A stretch of 64,000 nucleotides of DNA from positions 1-64,000 of the forward strand of contig NZ_AUGK01000013.1 of assembly GCF_000422625.1 (NCBI RefSeq). Direction: 5' to 3'. Source of the stretch: Adlercreutzia mucosicola DSM 19490. GTDB lineage: Bacteria; Actinomycetota; Coriobacteriia; Coriobacteriales; Eggerthellaceae. Made by a program: the position numbers and the translations under genes. Numbering within the stretch: the first letter of the stretch is position 1; every line of letters starts with the position of its first letter. Of the stretch, positions 32,333 to 42,098 are shown piece after piece. The notes under the pieces were generated by a model. That model made no database searches. It saw nothing but the letters and a program-made list of their open reading frames with translations, and was not told the DNA's origin.

Positions 32333-33337
32333 TTACAAGTACTGCGATCCGCGACTTTGCTCAAGAGCGAGCATCGTTTCGGTATTCTGTTTCTCGACCG
32401 CCGAGAGCGGCGACGGCATCGCATCGAACTCCTCAGGCGAGTAGCGCTGGGTGTACCAGCTTTTCTCGCTGAAATACCGAGCCAGATCCTCGTTGAGGAA
32501 GCCGCGGCCATGACGAGCGAATATCTCATTGCGCGCCACGAAAAGATCCCAATCCGATAGTGCACCGAGCTCCGAAGTGGTATAGGCGTGAGTGTCGCTA
32601 TCGGGCAGAATGTACTCTGACGCCGCCGGCTCCTCGACTGGGGCCGGCTCGGGCTCCGAAGCAGCCTCCTCCTTGCTCGCAGATTCTGCACCGGTGCTTT
32701 CCGGTGCAGAGGACTCGGTATCATCAGCCTCGGGAGCAGGGGGCTCCTCGGCATCTCCTTCTCCAGCGGACGACTTATCCCGGTTGGCGTCCGCCGCTGC
32801 AGGAACATCTGCTGCAACTTGCTCGCTCGGCACGTCGCTCGGCCCCAGCAGCAGGAACAGTACCACGCCGGCAGCAGCCAGCAGAACCACTCCAGCAGCT
32901 ATCAGGCCGATAATGAGCCCCTTGTTCGACTTCTCCTGCTCAGGCTGCCGAAATTGCCTCGCTTGCTTCGGGTGTCCCGCCATGGGCGCGGGAGCGACTG
33001 CTTGCCGAGACGGTACCGCCAGCGCTCCCCCAACGGGCTTTCCGCAACGGGTGCAGAATGCCGTATCGCCCTTGAGAGACGCACCGCAGCCCGTGCAAAA
33101 CGCCGTGGAACCCGTCGAGACCCGATCTTGGGGCGCAGAAACGGCCGTCTCCCGAGCGCCCTCATCGGCAGTCACCGCAGGCATGGGGGCCGTGGGATCA
33201 ACCACGGGCACCGGCGCAAGGGGCACGGTGCCAGCCGTCGCCTTCTCGACAGCCTCCGAGCACGGGGCCGGCGCCCCGCACCCCTCGCAGAAACTGTTTC
33301 CCTCTTTGATATCTTTTCCGCAGCGTGTGCAGAACAT
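32333..33337 (-). CDS. Double zinc-ribbon, single-pass membrane protein with YARHG domain
   Basis: The protein has 334 residues. Two zinc ribbons lie in the cytoplasmic part: FCTRCGKDIKEGNSFCEGCG (residues 2-21) and FCTGCGASLKGDTAFCTRCG (about 81-100). One membrane segment follows, LIIGLIAAGVVLLAAAGVV (about 142-165), then a Pro/Glu/Ala/Ser-rich stalk. The external YARHG domain comes near the C-terminus: LSDWDLFVARNEIFARHGRG and YFSEKSWY. YARHG domains are extracellular and often found in envelope proteins; their ligand is unknown. CAGGAGG precedes the ATG. It sits 35 bases from the previous gene. Confidence 0.82.
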   Translation of the reverse strand: MFCTRCGKDIKEGNSFCEGCGAPAPCSEAVEKATAGTVPLAPVPVVDPTAPMPAVTADEGARETAVSAPQDRVSTGSTAFCTGCGASLKGDTAFCTRCGKPVGGALAVPSRQAVAPAPMAGHPKQARQFRQPEQEKSNKGLIIGLIAAGVVLLAAAGVVLFLLLGPSDVPSEQVAADVPAAADANRDKSSAGEGDAEEPPAPEADDTESSAPESTGAESASKEEAASEPEPAPVEEPAASEYILPDSDTHAYTTSELGALSDWDLFVARNEIFARHGRGFLNEDLARYFSEKSWYTQRYSPEEFDAMPSPLSAVEKQNTETMLALEQSRGSQYL

Positions 33338-33372
33338 GGTTATCCTCCTGCATGTTATCGGGTGAGATCTAA

Positions 33373-34602
33373 CTATTGCTTGTAGATGATTCCCGTACCA
33401 TCGAAGACGGTAGATGACACTTCGCCATTCCAACCGCTTGTCTCATCCCGTCCGATGCTCATGGAGTCGATCTCGATGGCCTTCGATCCATCATCAGTCT
33501 GGACCAGATAACCGCTCAAACTCGCCTGACGACTGCCGTGGTCGCTGTCGCCCTGCGCTTCGAAATAATAGGAGTAGCCGTCCGACTGTCCGTTGTAATC
33601 AGACGTGGAGGGCTCGATGGCTGCCGTCAAAGTGCCCGAAGCCTCGCTATACGAGTCGGGATTACTCCAGCCGCCCTCCTCAGTCCAACCGTTGACCTTG
33701 TAGGTGATAGTGAACGTGCCCGTCTCGGCATTCAGGCCGCTGATGGTGAACTGGGCAAGCTTGGTCAGGTCGCCGGTTTTGGCCCGGTACTCACCGTCCA
33801 TGTCCTTGTAGGTCACCTTGCGCGTCGTGTTCTCGTCATCGATGTACCAGCCATTGTCACCCACAGCATAGGTGATGGTCTTCGATACCACTGCATCGGC
33901 AAACCAGAACTGGTAGGTCTTATCCACCGTTGTCTGGCACGTGCCCGTCTCCTCGTTGATCTCAAGCCCCTCACCGCTCACGCCGTTGGCCTCGTCTTTA
34001 TCGATGCCCTTCTTCGGCGTCACTGAACTTGAAATCAGGGAGAACGCATACTCACCAGTCTGATCGGGCGAGCGATAGGCCGTGTCGGGGTAGGGATAGT
34101 AGTCCAAGCCGTAAACCAGATCCACGCGGAAGCTGTCGTTTTCCACCGCCGCTTTCACCTGGGCCGTCAGCCAATCGTCGTTCTGCACCTTCATGTCCGT
34201 CACCTCGAAGGACTCCACGCTGTAGGGGGAATCGTTGGTATACTCGCTCGAGGGCACTTCGACCAAATAGGGCTGCTGAGCCTCGAAGGCGCGGCGAATC
34301 GTATCGGTCGTCTGGCCGAGCGTGGTGCCTCCGGTCATCATCGACACCACGCCGGCCACAACGGCGATGACTACCACGAGCGCCACCACCCCGATGGCGA
34401 TAAGCTTCCCATGGGTTTTCAAAACACCGGCGGCAACGCTTCCCGCACCGGCGGCAACCGCAGCCGGCGACACCGGAGTTGCGACAGGAGCAGGAGCGCC
34501 CACCGGCTTGGGATCAGCGCCGGCCGCACCAAGCTGCGCTCCGCATTTGCCGCAGAATGAAGCCCCATCATCAAGTTGATTTCCGCATTGAGGACAAAAC
34601 AT
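33373..34602 (-). CDS. Zinc-ribbon, single-pass membrane protein with unknown external domain
   Basis: The protein has 409 residues. An N-terminal zinc ribbon, FCPQCGNQLDDGASFCGKCG, is followed by an Ala/Pro linker, one membrane segment (KLIAIGVVALVVVIAVVAG, about 65-88) and a ~310-residue external domain. That domain is rich in beta-like stretches with aromatic repeats (YPYPDTAYRSPDQTGEYAFS; KTYQFWFADAVVSKTITYAV; GFTITYKVNG-like patterns near FTITYKVNGWTEEGGW), and appears to contain a duplicated module, but I cannot name the family. AAGGAG lies 6 bases before the ATG at 34602. Confidence 0.75.
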   Translation of the reverse strand: MFCPQCGNQLDDGASFCGKCGAQLGAAGADPKPVGAPAPVATPVSPAAVAAGAGSVAAGVLKTHGKLIAIGVVALVVVIAVVAGVVSMMTGGTTLGQTTDTIRRAFEAQQPYLVEVPSSEYTNDSPYSVESFEVTDMKVQNDDWLTAQVKAAVENDSFRVDLVYGLDYYPYPDTAYRSPDQTGEYAFSLISSSVTPKKGIDKDEANGVSGEGLEINEETGTCQTTVDKTYQFWFADAVVSKTITYAVGDNGWYIDDENTTRKVTYKDMDGEYRAKTGDLTKLAQFTISGLNAETGTFTITYKVNGWTEEGGWSNPDSYSEASGTLTAAIEPSTSDYNGQSDGYSYYFEAQGDSDHGSRQASLSGYLVQTDDGSKAIEIDSMSIGRDETSGWNGEVSSTVFDGTGIIYKQ

Positions 34603-34660
34603 ATCCGTCTCCTTCTTTCTTTCCGTCTCTCGTTTCGCCGCGAATCCAGCACAGGTGCGG

Positions 34661-35245
34661 CTATACGCCGGCCGAGCCGTTCTCACTCTCAGCAGTTGGC
34701 GCCGGGGCTTCGGCATCCGTCGACACGGGAACCTTGTCGGCCAATGGCGCGCGTTTCGCCCCGCAAGCCATGCAGAACGCGTCGCGTTCCCTCACGGGCG
34801 CTCCGCACGACGAGCAGAACTCAGTCGCTTGCACGGTCGCCACAACCGGGGTCGTCTGAGCGAGAATGACTTCGCGCGATGTACCGCAACCGCTGCAGAA
34901 CATATCCGTCGCCCCTACCGTCGAGCCGCAGGTGGGACACACGTACGTGCGCACCGCTTCAGCCTGCAAAGCAGCCTGTGCCTCGATTTCAGCCAACTGC
35001 TTCTGGCGTTCCGCACGCTCCGCATCGCAGGCGGCGATACCGTCGTAAAGCGCTTCTCGACCGATGCGCAGCTGCCCGTTGTCGCGCGTCTCCTCGTACA
35101 GCGACGCGCCCAGCTGAGCCGCTAGCTGCTGCCGTCGCTTGTTCACCTCGCTGATACACGCCTTGATCTTGACTGTCTCCGCTGCACGCCCAGCCGCCGC
35201 AGTGCTGCGATTGATCGTAGAGGTCACGTTGTCAAAGATTCCCAT
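34661..35245 (-). CDS. Coiled-coil zinc-ribbon protein, first gene of the envelope cluster
   Basis: The protein has 194 residues and no membrane segment. Residues 1-95 form a charged, Ala/Gln/Glu-rich helical region (IDNVTS-like start, NKRRQQLAAQLGASLYEETR, DAERAERQKQLAEIEAQAAL) that is likely a coiled coil. Two zinc ribbons follow: VCPTCGSTVGATDMFCSGCG and FCSSCGAPVRERDAFCMACG. It would be cytoplasmic and could bring together the ribbon-tipped membrane proteins encoded downstream. AAAGGAGAAGG precedes the ATG at 35245. It leads a run of six genes with gaps of 33-88 bases. Confidence 0.75.
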   Translation of the reverse strand: MGIFDNVTSTINRSTAAAGRAAETVKIKACISEVNKRRQQLAAQLGASLYEETRDNGQLRIGREALYDGIAACDAERAERQKQLAEIEAQAALQAEAVRTYVCPTCGSTVGATDMFCSGCGTSREVILAQTTPVVATVQATEFCSSCGAPVRERDAFCMACGAKRAPLADKVPVSTDAEAPAPTAESENGSAGV

Positions 35246-35712
35246 GGTCCTTCTCCTTTCAGATAACGAGCTCGCGTCGCCCCTTGGCGCCTTCGATGCA
35301 AAGTGCGGCCACCTATCCACAGCCAGAGCAAAAACCATGGAATGCAACACGGCGAGGCGTTGCGGTAAAACCGCAACGCCTCGAGAGCGCTCTATCCAGT
35401 TGTAAGAACGAAAAGAAACCTAAGAGTTTGCCACGCTGGAAAGCCGTCGCGACGAGCGTCTCGGCGCAATTACAGGGAGATACCCCCCCCCGACGTTAAT
35501 AATCAGGCTTTGACCAGCCATAACGGGTGAAATATGTACCAGGATCGAAAACATGACGCCTAGTATATCACAGCATCTATCGCTTCTCCCTCACTTTTCG
35601 AAACGAGAAAGGCAAAAGGGCAGATGGCCGCAAGAGGCCGCAGCGAATTCGCCCCGAATGGGGGCGTGCAGGCGCGACAGCCACCTCACAGCTGCCGCGC
35701 CGTCAGGCACTG
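35246..35712. other. Intergenic stretch upstream of the envelope cluster and downstream of dnaE
   Basis: No gene is supported. It holds a perfect 13-bp hairpin (35353-35383), a run of nine C residues (35483-35491), a reverse-strand TATACT at about 35566-35561 that could be the cluster's -10, and, near 35630-35675, short GC hairpins that may end dnaE. Confidence 0.55.
35353..35383. terminator. Perfect 13-bp hairpin in front of the envelope cluster
   Basis: CGAGGCGTTGCGG (35353-35365) and CCGCAACGCCTCG (35371-35383) with loop TAAAA. It lies 108 bases before the first gene. No T run follows, so it may be an attenuator, operator or RNA-stability element rather than a terminator. Confidence 0.5.
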
Positions 35713-38700
35713 TTACGCGATCATGGCCTCGGGGCCGAACAGGTCGCGGATCTCGGCTTTCAGCACCACCGACTGGGCGTCCACCGATACCGGCAGCTCG
35801 GCGCGGAACTTCCGGCCGTCGGACTGCTCCACCAAAAGCACCACGCCGTCGCGGCCCGGGTACGAGCGCAGAATACGCGACAGGTGGGCCGAGCGGTTCT
35901 GATCGAAGGTGCGCGAGGGCACCTGCAGCTCCAGGTGAGCGGGGCGGGCATCTTCCTCGCGCAGCTCGATGGCAGTCAACTCGAAGGCCATCACCTGGCT
36001 GCCGCGGTCGTTCACCTCGAACTTGCCCTTCACCTTCACGATGGCGTCGTCTTGGATGGCCTCGGCGTTGTCGTCGTACTTGAAGCAGATACACTCCACG
36101 TGCCCCGTGGTGTCCTCCAGCGTGAACGTGGCCATCTTGGTGCCGCGCTTGGTCAGCTTCACCACCACGTTCGATACCATGCCCACGAACACCGCCGAGT
36201 TGATCTCCTTGGTGCGCTCGGCCAAATCGCCCAGGCGCCACTTCGTCATGCGGGCGAGCAGACCCTCGTAGGGACGCAGCGGGTGCTCGGACACGTAGAT
36301 GCCCATGATCTCCTTCTCGATCTTGAGCTTCGTGCGCTTGTCCCATTCCACGCCGTCGGGCTCGGGCACTTCCTCCTGGAAGCCCGAATCGGCGTCGTCG
36401 GCGAACAGGTCGAACATGGACACCTGACCGCGGTCGCGGTCCTTCTGGCGCTTGGCCGCGCCTTCCAGCAGCGGAGTCTCCTCGATGAAGTGCATCATCT
36501 GCTTGCGCGTGTAGCCCGTGGAGTCGAAGGCGCCGCCCTTCACGAGGGCTTCCAGGGTCTTGCGGTTGTAGGCCTTCGCGTCCACGCGGTTCACGAAGTC
36601 GTGCAGCGACGAGAACGGCCCGTTGGCCTCGCGCTCGGCGATGATGGCATCAGCTACGCTCTGGCCCACGCCGCGCACGCCCACCAAGCCGAAGCGGATG
36701 CCCTCGTCCACGGGCGTGAACTCGGCGCGCGACGAGTTGATATCCGGCGGCAGCACCGGCGTGCCGTTGTGGTTGCAGCTGGCGATGTAGCGGATGAGGC
36801 GATCGGTGTTGCCCATGTAGCTGGTGAGCACAGCGGCCATGAAGTCGTTCGGATAGTGCGCCTTCAGGTAGGCCGTGCGCATCACGAGAATGGCGTAGGC
36901 TGCCGAGTGCGACTTGTTGAAAGCGTACTTAGCGAACTTCTCGGCGTCGTCCCAGATCTTCTCGGCGATCTCCAGCGGATAGCCGTTCTCCACAGCGCCG
37001 GAGTTCCAGTCGGCCTGCAGCTGGCGCATGACGTCGATCTTCTTCTTGCCCATGGCCTTGCGCAGCTTGTCGGCCTTGCCGGCGGAGAAACCGGACATGG
37101 CCATAGACACCTGCATGATCTGCTCTTGGTAGACCATGGTGCCGAAGGTCTCCTCCAGGATAGGCCGCAGGCGATCGTCGTAGTAGTGCGCGGGCGTCTT
37201 GCCGCTGGCCACCTGGATGTAGTCCTCCACCATGCCGGACTCAAGCGGGCCCGGACGGTTCAGCGCGATGGAGGCCACGACGTCGGAGAAGCGCGTGGGA
37301 GGCAGGCGCTTGAACAGGCTCACGTACAGGCTGCCCTCCACCTGGAACAGACCGTCCATATTGCCGGACTGCATCAGCTTGAAGGCCAGCTCGTCATCGG
37401 TGGGGATCTCCTCGGGGATGATCGTGGTGCCCGTGCGCTCCAGGATGTTCTTGCAGGCGATGGACAGCACGTCCAAGGTGCGCAGGCCGAGGAAGTCCAT
37501 CTTCAGCAGGCCCAGGTCGGGCGTGTAGTGGCCGTCGTACTGGGTGATGATGCCGCCGCCCTTGGTGTCGCGCTTCATGGGCACGTGATCGCTCATGGGG
37601 TCGCGGCAGATGATAGTAGCGCAGGCGTGCACGCCCTCGCCGCGCACATGGCCCTCGATGGAGCGGGCGGCGTCGATGATGGTCTTGACGTCCTCCTCGC
37701 CCTCGTAGGCCTTCTTCAGGTCGGGGTTGGTCTCAAGCGCCTTGTCGATGGTGATGCCCAGCTCGTCGCCGATCATCTTGCAGATGCGGTCGCCCAGGCC
37801 GTAGGCGGCCTTGCGCGCCATATCGGAATCGAGCCCCTGGCCGATCTTCAGCGTGCCCGACAGCACGCGGGCCGTGTCGCGCACGGCGTTCTTGGCCTGC
37901 AGGGTGCCGAAGGTGATCACCTGGGACACGTGGTCCTCGCCGTAGACGTCCTTGATGTGCTGAATCACCTCTTCGCGACGGCCCTGCTCGAAGTCGACGT
38001 CGATATCGGGCATCTCCACACGCTCGGGCGAGAGGAATCGCTCGAACAGCAGGCCGTTGGTGAGCGGGTCCAGATCGGTAATGCCCATGGCATAGGCCAC
38101 GATGGCGCCAGCGGCCGAGCCACGGCCCGGGCCCACGCCAATGCCCTGGGAGCGGGCCCACTCGATGTACTCCTGCACGATGAGGAAGTAGGCGGGGAAA
38201 CCCTGTTGGATGATGATGCCCATCTCGTAGTCGGCGCGCTCCTGGGCATCGGCGGGCACCGGCGTGCCGTAGCGCTTGACCAGGCCCTCCTGCACGCGCT
38301 TGCGGAACCAGGATTCCTCGGTCTCGCCCTCAGGCAGCGGGAAGCGCGGCAGGATGGAGTCGCGCTCGAGCACCACGTTGCACTTCTCGGCCACTTCCAC
38401 GGTGTTGTCGCAGGCCTCGGGGAAGTCGGCCAGCGCCTCGCGCATCTCCTCCTCAGTCTTCATGTAGAACTGGTCGTTCTCGAACTTCATGCGCTTGGTC
38501 TCGTTCACCATGGCACCGGTGCCGATGCACAGCATGATGTCCTGGGCGCGTGCGTCTTCCTTCAAGAGGTAGTGGAAGTCGTTGGTGGCGATGGTCTTCA
38601 AGCCCGCGGCCTTGGCCACGGCAGTCAGCTGGTGGTTCAGCTCGGTCTGAGTGAAGCCGGCGTCGGTGCGCACGCCCTGGTTCTGCAGCTCGATGTAGAA

Positions 38701-39219
38701 GTCGCCCTCGTCAAAGCAGCTGGCGAACTTCTTCGCCCACTCCACGGCGTCGTCGAAGCGGCGATCGTCCAAGAGCTTCGGGATGATGCCGCCGATACAG
38801 GCCGAGGTGCCGATGATGCCGCGGCCGTACTTCTGCAGCATGGAGAAGGTGGTGCGCGGCTTGTAGTAGAAATTGTCCACGTGGGATTCGGAAACCAGCT
38901 TCAGCAGGTTGTGGTAGCCCTCGTTGGTCTTGGCGAGCAGCAGCATGTGGTACAGCTTCGGCTTCACGTCCTTGCGCAGCGACTCATCGGCGGTGAAGTA
39001 CACCTCGCAGCCGAAGATGGGCTTCACGCGGACGCCGGTCTCCTTTTCCACAGCATCGCAGGCGTCGGAGAGCTCCACCACGCCGGACATGACGCCGTGG
39101 TCGGAGATGGCCACGGCCGGCATGCCGAGCTCGGCGGCGCGCCGCACCATGTCCTTCACATGGGTAAGGCCGTCGAGCAGAGAGTACTCGGTATGGTTGT
39201 GCAGATGGACAAATGCCAT
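35713..39219 (-). CDS. dnaE: DNA polymerase III alpha subunit
   Basis: The protein has 1168 residues, normal for DnaE1. The PHP domain starts MAFVHLHNHTEYSLLDGLTH with AISDHGVMSG; the polymerase active-site Asp pair is in MPDIDVDFEQGRREEV (about residues 405-420), preceded by GPGRGSAAGAIVAYAMGITD. KKIDVMRQLQADW and FNKSHSAAYAILVMRTAYLK belong to the fingers. A helix-hairpin-helix and the C-terminal OB fold (FVGMVSNVVVKLTKRGTKMA) finish the chain. It is the replicative polymerase. The ATG at 39219 is the only start that keeps the PHP domain complete. Codon and base use match the surroundings. Confidence 0.97.
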   Translation of the reverse strand: MAFVHLHNHTEYSLLDGLTHVKDMVRRAAELGMPAVAISDHGVMSGVVELSDACDAVEKETGVRVKPIFGCEVYFTADESLRKDVKPKLYHMLLLAKTNEGYHNLLKLVSESHVDNFYYKPRTTFSMLQKYGRGIIGTSACIGGIIPKLLDDRRFDDAVEWAKKFASCFDEGDFYIELQNQGVRTDAGFTQTELNHQLTAVAKAAGLKTIATNDFHYLLKEDARAQDIMLCIGTGAMVNETKRMKFENDQFYMKTEEEMREALADFPEACDNTVEVAEKCNVVLERDSILPRFPLPEGETEESWFRKRVQEGLVKRYGTPVPADAQERADYEMGIIIQQGFPAYFLIVQEYIEWARSQGIGVGPGRGSAAGAIVAYAMGITDLDPLTNGLLFERFLSPERVEMPDIDVDFEQGRREEVIQHIKDVYGEDHVSQVITFGTLQAKNAVRDTARVLSGTLKIGQGLDSDMARKAAYGLGDRICKMIGDELGITIDKALETNPDLKKAYEGEEDVKTIIDAARSIEGHVRGEGVHACATIICRDPMSDHVPMKRDTKGGGIITQYDGHYTPDLGLLKMDFLGLRTLDVLSIACKNILERTGTTIIPEEIPTDDELAFKLMQSGNMDGLFQVEGSLYVSLFKRLPPTRFSDVVASIALNRPGPLESGMVEDYIQVASGKTPAHYYDDRLRPILEETFGTMVYQEQIMQVSMAMSGFSAGKADKLRKAMGKKKIDVMRQLQADWNSGAVENGYPLEIAEKIWDDAEKFAKYAFNKSHSAAYAILVMRTAYLKAHYPNDFMAAVLTSYMGNTDRLIRYIASCNHNGTPVLPPDINSSRAEFTPVDEGIRFGLVGVRGVGQSVADAIIAEREANGPFSSLHDFVNRVDAKAYNRKTLEALVKGGAFDSTGYTRKQMMHFIEETPLLEGAAKRQKDRDRGQVSMFDLFADDADSGFQEEVPEPDGVEWDKRTKLKIEKEIMGIYVSEHPLRPYEGLLARMTKWRLGDLAERTKEINSAVFVGMVSNVVVKLTKRGTKMATFTLEDTTGHVECICFKYDDNAEAIQDDAIVKVKGKFEVNDRGSQVMAFELTAIELREEDARPAHLELQVPSRTFDQNRSAHLSRILRSYPGRDGVVLLVEQSDGRKFRAELPVSVDAQSVVLKAEIRDLFGPEAMIA

Positions 39220-39451
39220 AGGGTGTCAGCCCCTTCGATGAGGTCGGCGGCGCACGGGTTCGATTGTGGTGTGATATGCGCGCGAGGTACGGTGCGAAAC
39301 AAGCTCGTCGTCTGTCAGTTTTTCTCGGCTGTCATGATACCAGCACCCGCCCTCCCCCGCCACGAACAAACCGTGAGATTTGCGTGGATTGCCCCTCGCG
39401 CCCCCGCCCGACGACTGTCGGTAGCCTCATCAATCAGCGATGCCTCCATCG

Positions 39452-40120
39452 CTACTGCTTCCAATGGACTACGTCGTACTCAAGCGGGCTGAAGCCTTCT
39501 TTCTGGGATTGCATGCGGATGATCCCCTGAAACACTTTGTACTGCGGTCTTTCCGCAGTTGCGCGCGACCACGGCTCGTTCAACAGGCTCTTTGGCCTGT
39601 GCTCCCACTCAGTGCCCTCAAGCAAACGGTCGATCTTTTCTTTGTCCTGCATATTCATGCTCCCGTAGATATCTTTCGCTTTTTTCAGCATGGCGCCATC
39701 CATAGGACAATGGCAAGCATTGAACCTAGTCCGTAAATCCGAATCCGCATACGTCGAAACGAAGATATATTTTGCCGTCATATTGACCAATTTTTGAGCA
39801 TTGCCAAACGTGAACTTCTCATACCCCATGAGCTTCTCAACGTCCTCGATTACCGCCACGGGATCTTCCGCGGCACCGATGAGAATGCTTTCGATATAGC
39901 ACCTGACCCTTTCTCGCGCGGACTCATTTTTGAGGTACACGTCCTTCATACTATCATCAACCGTCGTCGCTCTTTCGTCCCTTACGGCGGCACGGGTTCT
40001 TCGTATGGCATCAACCATTGCCATCCCATAGCAAAACCCGAACACCCCATCAGCGACAGCGTCTCGATCACTTATGGTCATCTCATTCCTCATGCCCCTC
40101 AGATGCTCGCCATTGTTCAC
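39452..40120 (-). CDS. Uncharacterised 222-residue protein
   Basis: GTG at 40120 is the chosen start because AAGGAG lies 5 bases upstream; it gives 222 residues. The protein is soluble, mostly helical and charged. FGNAQKLVNMTAKYIFVSTY is its most distinctive segment; similar F-x-x-AQK-x-x-N-hydrophobic-x-x-KY patterns occur in uncharacterised bacterial proteins of similar size. Other stretches are CHCPMDGAMLKKAKDIYG and, at the end, YKVFQGIIRMQSQKEGFSPL. Its base composition is visibly more AT-rich than the neighbouring dnaE and atp genes, which hints at transfer. It lies alone between atpC and dnaE. No function assigned. Confidence 0.65.
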   Translation of the reverse strand: MNNGEHLRGMRNEMTISDRDAVADGVFGFCYGMAMVDAIRRTRAAVRDERATTVDDSMKDVYLKNESARERVRCYIESILIGAAEDPVAVIEDVEKLMGYEKFTFGNAQKLVNMTAKYIFVSTYADSDLRTRFNACHCPMDGAMLKKAKDIYGSMNMQDKEKIDRLLEGTEWEHRPKSLLNEPWSRATAERPQYKVFQGIIRMQSQKEGFSPLEYDVVHWKQ

Positions 40121-40171
40121 GACATCTCCTTCTTGTATTACGATTCTCCATACAGCTACCCCAAACGCAAG

Positions 40172-40193
40172 AAGGGGCCCTTGCGGGCCCCTT
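40172..40193 (-). terminator. Terminator of the ATP synthase operon
   Basis: AAGGGGCCC (40172-40180) and GGGCCCCTT (40185-40193) form a perfect 9-bp stem with loop TTGC, 29 bases after the atpC stop. Confidence 0.7.
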
Positions 40194-40221
40194 GCTTGAC
40201 AGGCTTGTTGTTGGACTGCTC

Positions 40222-40652
40222 TTAACGAGCGGCCACGTAGTTCAGCTGCGCCTCGCACCACTCCAGCATCTTGCGGTTGGTCTCGAGGGTGGCCTGATCC
40301 TGCGGATCGTTCCGCTGGTCGAGGTCCGCAACGATCTGGCGGCAGGCATCGGCTTCGGCGCGCACAGCGGCCTCGTCGATATCCTCCACCGCGGTGCCGT
40401 AGCGAGCGAGCACGGTCACCTTGTCGTTGAACACCTGGGTTGCGCCGCCCATGATCAGGAACTCGCGACGGTCCTGACCGTTCTCGCCGAGGTCGAGCGT
40501 AAGCACGCCGCCCTGACGATTGAGGGAAAGCATCAACTCATGGCCGGGGAGAACGCCGTAGGCGCCGTCGGCGCCCGGAATACCGGCGTAGGTAATCTCT
40601 CCCTCGAACAGCGCACGAGTCGGCGTAGCCACCGTGCAGCGCATCACGGCCA

Positions 40653-40653
<1 letters not shown>
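40222..40653 (-). CDS. atpC: F1Fo ATP synthase epsilon subunit
   Basis: The protein has 143 residues. MRCTVATPTRALFEGEITYA, GADGAYGVLPGHELMLSLN and FLIMGGATQVFNDKVTVLA belong to the epsilon beta-sandwich; the C-terminal helical part includes TNRKMLEWCEAQLN. The ATG at 40653 overlaps the atpD stop (TAATG). It is the last gene of the operon. Confidence 0.93.

Positions 40654-42098
<1,445 letters not shown>

Noticed and set aside
35884-39492. A 1202-codon open frame on the forward strand
   Set aside because: It is the mirror of dnaE in a high-GC gene; the His/Gly/Leu-rich translation has no family motifs, and dnaE on the other strand is complete.
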